Shown here one piece after another: positions 28,317 to 38,698 of a stretch of 64,000 nucleotides of DNA. The position numbers and the translations under genes were made by a program. The notes beneath the pieces are model-generated. The model did no database searches, was not told where the DNA came from, and saw nothing but the letters and a program-made list of their open reading frames with translations. Source of the DNA: Yamagishiella unicocca (lineage: Eukaryota; Chlorophyta; Chlorophyceae; Chlamydomonadales; Volvocaceae); NCBI GenBank assembly GCA_003116995.1, contig BDSL01000002.1, forward strand, positions 2,068,001 through 2,132,000, written 5' to 3'. Numbering within the stretch: the stretch's first letter is position 1; the number at the start of each line of letters is the position of its first letter.

Positions 28317-31300
28317 ATGTCAACTGAAAAAACGCTGCGAGCGATCGCTCAGAAACAGGACAATAGGCGTTGTTTCAACTGTGGCACTTGGGGATGCAAC
28401 TACGTTGTGCCCAGTGTGGCTATTTTCGTCTGCACGGAATGCTCCGGACATCAGTAAGTTCCCTGCATCTTTATTAGAGCTCTTTTCCTGGCCGCTTGGT
28501 TTGATCGCGTTGCACAATTAAGGGCGAATGTCTATAATCGCACAGCATGAACGTTGGGCATCGTGTCAAATCGATCAGTATGGGCAAATTTACAACGGAA
28601 GAGGTCGCTGCTCTGGATGCCGGCGGCAACGCGGTAAGCGAGGGGACGGATGCGATTCTGATGTAGGGAGCGTGACGCCGGAGGTCCTAGCCCAGTCAAT
28701 TTCCGCGCCGAATTCATCAATAGCCACAGTAACGAGCGGCGTTGACATTCGGCCGCAGCGCAGCACGTTTGGGTGCCGCAGTCGCGGGGGCCTCCTCAGC
28801 CGGCAAGCCAGCGGATGCCAGTACGGTAGCGCAGCTCGCAAAGCCGATCGTCGCCGCGCTGGCGACACTGATAGTTAAAGGGGTGCCAACGTCCGAGGTG
28901 GGAGGCCGGCTCTGGAGGCTGCATTGCTGGCCGAGGGAAAGGGGATGTTTGCACGATCACCACCCTGACCTGCGCCGTGCACCGGCCCCGGCGACGCAGG
29001 TTGCCGCCCGCACCTGGCTGGCTACGTGGAAGGGCGAGGGTGACGCCAGCAGACCCGTAGACAAGAACCCCAGGAAGGTGGGAGTGCAGCTCGGATGCCG
29101 TACGCAATTCTGTCCCCCTGGGTCCCCGGCCTCCCCGGGCCTGATCGTGCTCCGAACGTTGTACGTTGCCACCCCCCCGCCCGCCAACTCTCAGCCGCTT
29201 GCAGTAGGACCTGATTGGGTTCCATTTCCCGCGTGTTCTTTGACCTGCACCTGCACCTGCCTGCCTCAGAAAGCAGCAGGCTTGACATCTCTCGCATTGG
29301 CCACTTCGACTGCTCCCCCTTCCCCGCCCTGACCGGTCACGTAATGCCCGCCCTGACCGCAATCACCCCCCGCAGCTGGACGCCTGGATCCGCACCGTGT
29401 TCCTGGATAAGCGCTACTACAGCACCACGCCGGCAGCCGCGCCACCGCCGGTACGTGTGCAGCGCTGAGGGGCGTGGGCGCGCGCGGGGGCCTACTGCCG
29501 GCAGCCGCAGCAGCCGCAGCAGTTCGTGGGAGGGGTTCATCTTGTTCGGCAGCTGGGGCGCCGGCTGGCTGCGGCTCGATGACCGCCATGGCGGCAGCTC
29601 GCGGGGCGATTGTGGCCAGCAGCCTAAAGTTGGTTGAAGTGCGCCATCTGGGTCGGGGGCTTATCATGCGGCGTGGGGGTAGCGCACGGGGCGCTGACCC
29701 TCCCTCGCAAGGAACGCGTCGAGTACACCCTGGAAGTCGCGAGCCGGTGCGCCCACTGCCTATGCGTTGTGCAGGTAGTGCAGCCGCCGCTGCCCCGCTC
29801 GAGCTCCCTGCCCGGCTTATGCGATCCGTCTGTCGCATAAACGACACACATCCTTTTCCGCGTCCCCCGCTGACCTCATTTTGTCGCTCCCACCCTCCAC
29901 CTCCGCTGTGATGCGACGCCACCACACTTCATCGGTCGCCATCGTCGCCTTCATCGTCGTCGTCGTCGTGTCGGTTCCATGTCCATGTCCTCGCCTCCAC
30001 AGCGCGGCGGCGACTCCGACCAGATCCCCGTGCACCCGCTGTCGGACGTGTTGGGCGCCGGGCCGGGGTCCGTCAAGCTGACGGTGAGTTGTGACAGCGC
30101 AACGCAGTGTGCAGTGCAGTGGAGTGCAGTGCAGTGGAGTGCAAGCCTGGTGGAGCCACGCGGTGCGGCCGAGAAGGGGCGGCCACTGGGGCAAAGGGGG
30201 GCAGGGAACCCCAGCCGCCGCCGGCGCAGAGCGCGGAGCAGCTTTGCGCTGTGCCGTCTGCCGTGTTTTACTCCCCGCCCTCCCTTCCCGCCTGCTCCCG
30301 CCTCCTGCCCCCGGCCCCCCGGGCTGCAGGTGAGCCCCACACCATCGATTAGCGGCAGCCCCGGCTACCCGTCCCCCTCCCCGTCCGCATCCACGGCGCC
30401 GTCCCCGTCCACGGCCCCCCGCGCCCCCCCGCCCCCCTTGCCCAAGCTCCCAACGCCCGCGGCGCCCCTAGCCCAGCCTGCCGCAGCGGCTGTGAGCCCG
30501 CCCCATGGGTGAGTCACGGGACGGCGGCGGGGGGTTTGATAAGAGAATCCGCGAATCCACGGCCGACAAACCGAGGGCGGTTGAGGTGATGGTCCAGCGG
30601 AGCGGCGCGGGGTGGTGGTGTGAAACCGGTGGCGCAGGGGGGGGGATGACCCATAGGCAGGGTGGTGTGGGCGGTTTTCGTGTGGTCACTTTGCCTACCG
30701 CACAACCAGCGGCGCGCCCAACAGCTATCCACGGCTTCTTTCCGGGGCTTCGGCGCGTGTGTGTCCGTGTTCTCATGTCGACCGATGATGCCCTCCGCTC
30801 CTCGACGCCCCGCCCCCAGGCACGCACCCGCAGCGGCTGCTTCATCGTCCTTTGCATTTGCCGCCTCCCTAGGCTTCACGGACAACGCTTTCGGTTCGCC
30901 CTCCTCCAGCCATGTCGCTGCCGCCTCACCCGGGGCGGCTGCACCTCCGGGCCCCGGCGCCGGTGCCCCCGCCGCCTTCGACCCGTTTGGCGCCTTCGTA
31001 ACCCCTCCGCCCGCCGCCGCCCCGCCTCCCCCGCGCCCCGCCGTCGCGTCAACGGCACCAGCCCCCTGGCCTGGGGTGCCCGTTGCGGGGGCCCCTAGCT
31101 GGCCCCAGGGCCCGCCGCCGCCACAGCAGCAGCAGCAGCAGCAGGCGCGACCAGGCAGCATTGGAGGCGGCGTTTCCGCCGCTGCTGCTGTTGCCAGCAC
31201 CAGCAACCGCAGTGGCGGTGGCGCGGTGCCGGCCGCGGCCGCACCGTTCCCCCCGCAGCGGCCGTCCGGCACCGGCTTCAATGATGACGCGGACTGGGGG

Positions 31301-31434
31301 GCCTTCGCTGGCGCGCCGCCGCCGGCAGCAGCGCCCGCTGCGCCTCCCATAGCGCCCCTGCAGCCGCAGCAAGCGCACCAGCTACCGGGCCCGCCCCAAT
31401 ATCAGCAGCACCAGCACCACGAGCACCGCCAACA

Positions 31435-31465
<31 letters not shown>

Positions 31466-32044
31466 GTGCAGCAGCAGCAGCCCCCCTTCGGGAGGACCTC
31501 TGCGACGCCCTCGACGACGGCTCCAGCTACTCCTGGCAGCCGCAACGCGAGCGGCGGCGGCGCCGCACCGCCGCCGCCGCGCGCCGAGCTGCCGAGCGAC
31601 CTGTTCTGCGAGCCGATGCTGCACCTGGGGTTGGGGGTGGGCGCGGGCTTCGGGCCAATGATGGGCGCACCGCCCCCGGGCGTCCGCCCTCATATGCCTT
31701 TCCACCCTGGGATGCCTGGCGCAGGTGTGGGACACTTCCCATTCCCGGGCCCGCCGCCGGGGGGGATGCCGGCCGGGATGGGCGTCAACCCGGGGTTGAT
31801 GCCTCCGCCGGGCATGATGGGGGGGATGCCACCGGGGATGGGCTTGCCGCCGTCAGGACCGGTGGGGGCATTTGCATTCCCGCCGCAGCCTGGGATGATG
31901 CCAGGTGCAGGGGTGCCTGCGGGGAGTGGATTTGGCGGGGGGTTCCCGCCCGGTGCGTTCAATTTCGGGCATATGGGCGCTGCGTTGCCGCAGCCGTCGG
32001 GGTTGCAGCAACAGCCACGCAGCGGCGGCAACCCTTTCGCATAG
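28317..32044 (+). CDS. ArfGAP-domain protein, AGFG/AGD14-like
   Basis: Seven exons: 28317-28453, 28546-28633, 29000-29077, 29376-29450, 30003-30083, 30330-30508, 30820-32044; 620 aa. The ArfGAP zinc finger is C19-x2-C22-x16-C39-x2-C42 (CFNCGTWGC ... CTECSG), followed by HRVKSISMGKFTTEEV, VAARTWLATW and LDAWIRTVFLDKRYYS. This matches the AGFG/AGD14 subgroup. The long tail is Pro/Ala/Gln/Gly/Met-rich, with a DADWGAFAG acidic-aromatic motif and a C-terminal NPFA, an NPF motif of the type that binds EH domains in endocytic proteins. Oddly, the residue after H46, where the catalytic arginine finger normally sits, is M47, so GAP activity is doubtful. A vesicle-coat or cargo-adaptor role at Golgi/endosomes is inferred. 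TGTAA lies 36 nt after the stop. Confidence 0.88.
30546..30559 (+). repeat. Dispersed repeat family R1, core copy
   Basis: Core AATCCGCGAATCCA in ArfGAP intron 6. It is preceded by GGGGGGTTTGATAAGAG and followed by CGGCCGACAAACC, an extension also found at 41146. Confidence 0.85.
31105..31485 (+). repeat. CAG tracts encoding poly-Gln
   Basis: Two CAG runs (~31123-31145 and ~31430-31483) in the last exon of the ArfGAP gene encode poly-Gln within the disordered tail. Confidence 0.85.
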
Positions 32045-32079
32045 GAAAGCGCAGTGGGGATGGGAGTCGGTAATGCGAT

Positions 32080-32084
32080 TGTAA
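32080..32084 (+). terminator. Poly(A) signal TGTAA of the ArfGAP gene
   Basis: TGTAA, 36 nt after the TAG stop codon and 160 nt before the ATG of the next gene on the same strand. Cleavage is expected ~10-20 nt downstream. Confidence 0.75.
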
Positions 32085-32244
32085 CAAATGAAAACGTATG
32101 TCAATTACTTACTGGAAGAGTGTGACGGGCTGTGGGCCGGATGCGCAACGAGCGGTTGGCCTCAGCGAGGATGTTGCCCCGTCGGTACAAGTGTAAACGC
32201 GCAGCTTCCAATTGTTGTCGCAATCTAATAATACTATAGCAACA

Positions 32245-35200
32245 ATGCCCGATGGCAAGCCAGACATTGACGAGGACCTCGATGACGATCCCTTTGAGGG
32301 CTTGGAGCTCGGGGCGGATGCGCCCGAGCCTACACAGGAGGAGATGGATGAGTGGGCAACATTAGACACTCCGGACGAGGATGCAAGTCCCACGTTTGCT
32401 GCTGGGAGCAGAAGCGAGCCAGCCGCGCCTGCCCCACCGGCGACCGAGCCTGTTGCGCCCCCGGCCGCTGCCCCGGTTCCGGTTCAAACCAGGAGGGACG
32501 AGGAGGTTCTGAAAGAGCATGAAAGCGAAGAAGAGGACAGCGAGGAGCTAGAAGCTAGTGCAGCAGCACCTCCTACCCCTGCAAGCGCGCCGGTGGCAGC
32601 TGAACCAGAAGTCGAAACCAAGGGCTTACCGTCAGCTGCCGAGCCTGCTGACTCTACACTATCCAAAATTCCACCTACGGTCCCTTCCGCCCCCGTCGTT
32701 GAGGTGCCCGAGGCCAGCCCTATCGAGCTGTCGGAAATTACGCCCTCATTCTCGCCTGCACCGGCTCCTCGCACCGCTCCAGCGGGAGATGACAGAAATT
32801 ACTTTCAAAATGAAGACAATGAGCAGTTTGGAGAGGACGGTGAGGAGGAGGAGGAGCGACAGCAGCAGCAACAGCAGGGTGGTGCCGGCTGGGGCGTCGG
32901 CTGGGGAACTGGCTGGGGCCTTGGGGCTCTTGGCGGAAAGCTGCGACAGGTGGCGGCAGGCGCAGTGCGTGATGTCAAAGACCTGACGGAGACTTTCCAG
33001 GCTGCGTTGGCGGACGTCACAGGCGCGGAGGACGAAGTCGAGGAGGCCCGCCGGATCAGCGCAATGGACCGAGCCGCTGAGGCTGGGGCCAATTCTGCCA
33101 TCGTGGACGACGCCCAGGCCTCGGGCTCATCATCACTGCCCACGGACGCCCCTCGCCAGGCCGCCGAGCCCGCGCGCGAGGCCGCGTTTGCAGCAGGCTC
33201 CGGTGTCGCGCGAAGCGGCGCAAGCAGCGTGCGAGGTTCTAGTGGCGGTGCCCCAGAACCTCCTGCGGGCCCCGCGGATCCCACCTTGGAGGTCGGCTTG
33301 CAGGTGGGGTGCGCCTGAAGGGGTACGCCTTGCTGTGCATGGGGGCCCTTGCCCTGGCAGTGCCGCGGGGAGTGGAGTCCGAGTCCGCTACTGCGGCTGC
33401 TGCTGGTCTCTTGGCTTTGTCATGCTGTCAGGCGCCTGTCCGGCTAGCACCGCCTGCCCGCACAGGGCCGGGGTAGTGGTAGGTAGTGATGAAGCCCGTG
33501 AACGGAAACGGAGCAGGGTGGTAAGCGAGGAGTGGAGTCACATGAACGGAGTCTCTGCCCTCCCCTCCTCCCCCCCAGGCCATCGACGCCCAGGTAGAGC
33601 AGCTGGCCACGGGGGCCGCCCGCGCCTTCAGCAGCCTGTGGGGCGGGCTGAGCAGCGTGGCCAAGGTGGTGGCGGCGGAGGTGGCGGCCAGCGTGGCGGA
33701 CGTGCAGAGCAGCGAGGCGGTGCGTGGAGTGGCGCAGATAGGCACCAAGCTGGCGCACACGGCGGAGAGGGGGCTCGAGGTGGGGAGGCTGCCGGCGCAG
33801 GGGGGAGGGGCGCGGGCTGCAGGGGGGAGGGGTTGGCGTCTTGGGATGGGGCGCGAGGCGTGGCGTGGCAGGGGATGTAACAAGGGGGGCATGGGGGTTA
33901 CCTCACGAGGCACTGGGGAGCTGGGCCGCCAAGCCCGCGGTTGCCTCTTGTAAAGGAGGGTGTGGGGGGGCGTACAAGAGAATCCGCGAATCCAGGGGGG
34001 GTTGAGAGGGACCCCGTAGGTCCGCACTGAAGATTAAAACCGATTGGGGCCCGGGCGCGGTAATTACGGGACTGGGTCAGCCCCGGGCAACAGCGCCGGA
34101 GCCACAAAGCGGTGCGGCTACGACGACGAGTGCGATTACGGCGCAGTCCTTCGGGCAGCAGGTACCTGGGGCGCGGCTCCTGCCCCTCCTGCCGCCCCGC
34201 CCCCGCTCCGCGCCATGTCGCCCCTCTTCCTCCCCCGTCCTTGCGCGGTGATTGCAGACGGTGGGCCGGACCGCCATGACGCTCTTGGAGGAGGTGGCGG
34301 GCGTGGGTGCCAACAACCCAGGCCGGCGGCGCATCTGGGGCGAGGAGGCGGACGCGCGCGCTGCGGACATGGGCCACGAACCCACGACGTTCCAGGTACG
34401 GCGGTGGGCAACCCAGATGCGGAGGGGGGGTAAAAATATAATCCGCGAATCAACGGGGGGAGGGGATCCAGTGCGACACTAGCTGCGCGCGGGGCGTTGC
34501 GGTCCGACCTATTTGCTGGTCATATCCCTTAACCTGTTCGTGTCCCGGCCCCAGGACTTCTTCTACATCTACGGCGGCGAGCAGCTGGCGGAGGAGGTCA
34601 ACAACCTGTCCAATGAGTGCTCACATCTGTGCAACAAGTCGCGGTCCAAGCTTGAAGGTGGGGGTGGCGCCCATAGGGAATGGGGGCGGGAGGCAGGGCA
34701 GGAGCAGGGCCTGGGCATGGAACTCATCGGCTTCCGGGCGCCGTGGCGAATGTGAGTGTGCTGCGGCGGCGCTCCTTTTCACCGCCCCGGTCGCCGCTGT
34801 GGCCCCTTGCCTTATGCACCCTTGTGTGTGAGCCGCTCGCTGCTAGCTAAGCGTTGGTGCTCCCTGGCCCCCTACTTTTCTCCCAAACTGCAGCCGACCA
34901 GCAGCAGGCTCTTGACGAAGCGCTGGCTCGCCTGGGGCCCTACTTCAACGACCCATGGATCGGGCGTGACGAAGCGCCTGCCGCGGCCGACGCCGCCGCC
35001 ACGGCTGAGTCCGACGCAGCCGCAACCCAGGAGGCAGCTACACCGCTGTCGCTGCCAGAGCTGGACGAGCGCAGCAAGGAGGCCGCGGAGCGCCTGGGGC
35101 AGATGTACGACCCCATCAACTACCTGTGCCAGGACAGCCTAATGCGGGCGGAGGTGTATCTGCACCAGCTGCGGGAGGCAGTGGCAGCGGCGAAGCGGCA

Positions 35201-36354
35201 GCCGGCGCTGTCACCGGGGCAGAGTGGCAGGTGCGGGGAGTGGAAGCGAGGCGGGGTGTTGCCCGGGCGGCGGGAGTGGGGGGTGGTAGTGGACTCCCAA
35301 GCAGTGTCGGCATACATCGAGGTGGAGGACGCCTTTCGAGGCAGACCGCCAAGACGGCCTTCCGGACGCACACACTGCGACATGCGGGGTAGACAGCGTT
35401 GCATAGACGGAGCCGACTCGCAAGCACACGTCCCCTATTGGCTTCCCCCCGGCACGACCAGCCCTCCCTTCAGCTCCGCCAAACACTCATTTCCCGTTTG
35501 TTCTGCGCCCGCAGCAAGCAGCGCAAGGCCGAGGCCGCGGACGCTGAGGACAGCGACGAGGAGGGGGGTGCGGAGGAGGAGGAGGAGGCGCTGCTGCCCG
35601 AGGCGGCGCAGGTGGACCCCCGTGCGCTGTTGGACAGCTTCCGGGCGCACTTCACCAAGCGTATGGCGGAGGTGACCACGGCTCAGCTGCAGCTGCTGCT
35701 CAACCTCGGGGCCAGCCTGGCGGCACCCGCGCGGACCGGCAGGTGCGGAGGCTGGGGCGGAGGCGTGTCCAATGCACCAGGCGTGTCCCCGCACATCCAT
35801 GGCTACAGGTCGTCGCCGAGGCCAGCCGTTCCACCTTTGTTTCCCCCTGTCCCTACCTTGACCTCCTCGCACGGTTGCCCCTGCCACCATGCAGGCCAGC
35901 TGCGGACGGCATCTCCTGGCCGGACAGCAGCGAGCAGCAGGCGGTCCTCCTGGCGACCGAGGCGCGCCGCATGGTGGCCGACCTGCGGGCCATCGCGAAG
36001 GCCTACCTGGCCACGATCGCCTCGCTCCGCGCTGAGGGGCAGATCATTGGTGGGGCGGAAGGCGGGGCCGCCGCGGCGGAGGGCGCACAGGCAGATGCCG
36101 AGCTCTCCCCGGAGGCCGTAAACGTGCCGGCCACGACTGAGGCCAGCAGCGAGACTGCGGTATTGGATCAGGTGGTGTTGGGTGAGATGGTGTTGGCGCT
36201 GTCGTTGAATGCAGATTCGGCCAGCTCCTCTATCAAGAACGGCTGCAAGGGGCTGCTGTATGCCGTCCTGTTGCGCAGCCTCGTCACACAGATCGCACAG
36301 CAGGAGGACGGCGGTGCAGAGGTGGTGGCGCAGGCGACGAGTGCTGCGCAGTAG
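32245..36354 (+). CDS. FAM114 / NOXP20 family (DUF719) protein
   Basis: Seven exons: 32245-33303, 33579-33779, 34258-34395, 34555-34657, 34894-35230, 35515-35742, 35895-36354; 841 aa. The N-terminus is acidic (DIDEDLDDDPFEGLEL) and disordered. GWGVGWGTGWGLGALGGKL is the Gly-Trp motif that opens the FAM114 domain. DFFYIYGGEQLAEEVNNLSNEC starts at residue 467. The C-terminal DGISWPDSSEQQAVLLATEA is the other family signature. Animal FAM114A proteins bind Rab2 at the Golgi, and that function is inferred here only by family. The protein is longer than animal members (~500-560 aa) because of the acidic N-terminus and a Glu-rich insert (exon 6). The gene starts 200 bp after the ArfGAP stop in the same orientation. 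No signal peptide or membrane segment. Confidence 0.9.
33981..33994 (+). repeat. Dispersed repeat family R1, core copy
   Basis: Perfect AATCCGCGAATCCA core in FAM114 intron 2, preceded by GGGGGGCGTACAAGAG. Confidence 0.85.
34440..34453 (+). repeat. Dispersed repeat family R1, core copy
   Basis: One-mismatch core AATCCGCGAATCAA in FAM114 intron 3, preceded by GGGGGGTAAAAATAT. With the copy at 33981 it puts the element in two consecutive introns of one gene. Confidence 0.8.
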
Positions 36355-37319
36355 ATGGAAGCGTTTGGGTGTGTCGTTGTGCTGCGCGATGCGGGCGGGT
36401 GGTTCTCGTTGCGGAGTTCCTGTTAGATAGTAGCACAGCGCCCTGCGCGCAATGTAATTCGGCAACTGCGGCCTGCAATGCCAGCCCTAGCTTTCGACGC
36501 ATGCCCCGAGTGCCCCTAGCGCGTTGTTAGCGGCAAGTCCAGTTCGTTCTTTTATCCGTTGGTCGCGATGTTCCGAGTGCAGGACGTGATCGAGGATTGC
36601 ACATATTGTACACTAAAGACACGGCGCATACGACTTGCAGGACCTGGCCTGTACAGAACAACGCCATTCTTGAGAGGCGGCAGTGCGTGTCCAGACGTGG
36701 TTCGGCGTGCGCCCAACAGGGCGACATGCAGCTGTGTAACTGCATATCTACGCGCCACACGGCCCGTCGTCACGCCCATAGGCACCCACGGTCAATCACC
36801 ACCAAGCCAGTCACATAGACGTCGACACACTCGTGTGAGTTGCGCTGACGGGCCATCCTGCCTTATGCAGCTGGTCCACTGCAGCTGGTCCAGGCTCCGC
36901 CTCCCAATCGTCCACTCGCAACTCTACCTCATCGCCGACCATGGGTTTCCAAAGCACCGCCACCGAAATGATCCCGCAGCTAAGTTGCAAGCAGCGAGAC
37001 TGCGCATTCGGTTGCCACTCGTAGGCTGCTCCTACAGCAAAACGTTGTACGTGGTCTACCCTGTTCACCCCCATTAACATCCTGCGTAGCGCCACATGGG
37101 CGTCTGCTAAGCCCCTGTGCTCTAGGGCCGCCGCCGCCGCACCACAGCAGCGCGACAGACTGCAGCAGCGCTGCTAACGGACACGGCGGCCCTACCCAGT
37201 CCCTGGGTCCCCTTAACGCTCATGCATGGTTCAGGCATCACACTGACTGCCACGACGACAGCGCCGTCTGCATGCTGATGGCCACATCGCTCGAGCGAGG
37301 AGCCGGCGGCGGGACAACG
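36355..37319. other. Convergent intergenic region
   Basis: Holds the 3' UTRs of the FAM114 gene (+) and the WNK-like kinase gene (-). Apart from the FAM114 poly(A) signal I see no feature. Confidence 0.6.
36453..36457 (+). terminator. Poly(A) signal TGTAA of the FAM114 gene
   Basis: TGTAA, 98 nt after the TAG stop at 36352-36354, a normal distance for a volvocine 3' UTR. Confidence 0.7.
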
Positions 37320-38698
37320 CTAGTCGTTGGCCTCGCTGCCCAGCTCTTTTGCCAAGTACTCCTTCAGGGCCGCTGCGCAAATCTCAGTGTCCGTGGGACT
37401 CAGGTTAAACTGCTGGGACAACTCGCCGGCGAGGCTGTCCGCTGTGTCCGTCTCCGGGTCAAAGACGAATTCGATGTCGCGCTTCAACTGGTTCTCCTCG
37501 CCGGGCTTGGTCACGCCCAGCATTGTTAGCTGGAAATGCAGCTTTCCATCCGCAGTCTTAGCGCTGAACACGAACTCGTAGTCCTCGCCTTTTAGACGCC
37601 CGACAGCGATGCTCGCCTCGCCTGCCCCTACCTCCGGCTCTACGCCTGACCCGCCCAAGGCGTCATCCGTTCGCCGCTTATCGCCCTGACCACCGCCCTG
37701 TTCAAGCGGTAGCGCTGACAGGCTTTTAGCTGACGCGTTGAAGTCCGAGTCCAGGCCGCTGCCCAACTTCGTCTCCTTCCGCACAGCGAAAAAGGGGTCT
37801 GCAAGAAGCTGCTCTGCCGTAGGCCGCTGCTCCGAGGGCCCTAAACACTTTTCAATGAAGGCACGGGCGTCCTCGTCCGGCACGTCCAGCAGCAGGTGCG
37901 GCCAGTCGGTGCAATGCTGCGGGTCCAGCTGCTTTAGAGTGATCAGCTCCAGCATGCAGAGCCCGAACGCAAACACGTCAACTGACGTGTCAAACGCGCC
38001 CTTGTGGCCCTCGTGCTCCTCCCAGCGATAGGGCAACAAAGTTGCCAAGCCAAGGTCGCCGATCTTGATTTCGCCGCTGTGGCCGTTCACGTATATCTTG
38101 TCACACCGCAGGTCCCCGTGCGTGACCGACGGATTCATGCTGTGAAGATATTGCAGCCCCCGCAGGATCTGCTTCGCCATGCGCTTGACTGCCTTCAGGT
38201 CCAGGTGCTTGTGCATGTTTCGATACTGGCGAAGGTTGCCCGACGTAAAAAGCTCCGTGATCAGATTAATGCAACGGTGCTCCTCGTCCTCCCAGCATCG
38301 GAAACACTTGATAATGTTGGGGTGGTCCAGCTCCAGTCCCGTCATCATGTCCTTGGCCACGCTATGCAGCTGGTCCTCACTTAAATGATTTGAATCCGCG
38401 CTAACCTTGCTCCATGCCACGTCAATCCCAATTTGGCTGCATGGACAAAGGGATAGCCAGCCGTTATGGTGGCAAGGGCCCCATTGTCGGTAGGAATGCA
38501 CAACCGGCAACAGTGACAAGCCCAGCCCGGTCCCCCGCCTCTTTCGCACCTGTTGAACGCTTTGAACACTGTCTTGAACCGCCCCTTGCCCACAGGCTCC
38601 TTGTAGCGGCAGTAGCTGCCTTCAGGGTCCACTTCGGCTATCTCATCGTCACCGTCGCCAGCGTTGTGCTGCCCACTGGACGGGCCCGAGTCAGCCAT
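37320..38698 (-). CDS. WNK-like protein kinase with shortened activation segment
   Basis: Two exons, 38698-38550 and 38436-37320, 421 aa. VGKGRFKTVFKAF places a Lys (K42) in the glycine loop while beta-3 reads IDVAWSKV without the usual VAxK lysine: the WNK ('with no lysine') hallmark. ELDHPNIIKCFRCWEDE and LHSMNPSVTHGDLRCD also fit WNK. Three deviations stand out. The loop is HGDLRCDK, with Lys (K163) where the Mg-binding Asn belongs. DLG is intact (D177). The segment after GLATLLPYRWEE reaches SVDVFAFG without the usual GTPEFMAPE, so the T-loop serine and APE motif are absent. Residues ~330-420 (DYEFVFSAKTADGKLHFQL ... KRDIEFVFDPETDTA) form an OSR1-C/CCT-like domain typical of WNKs. It may be a pseudokinase or a docking scaffold. 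It starts at the first Met, in a polar leader. Confidence 0.9.
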
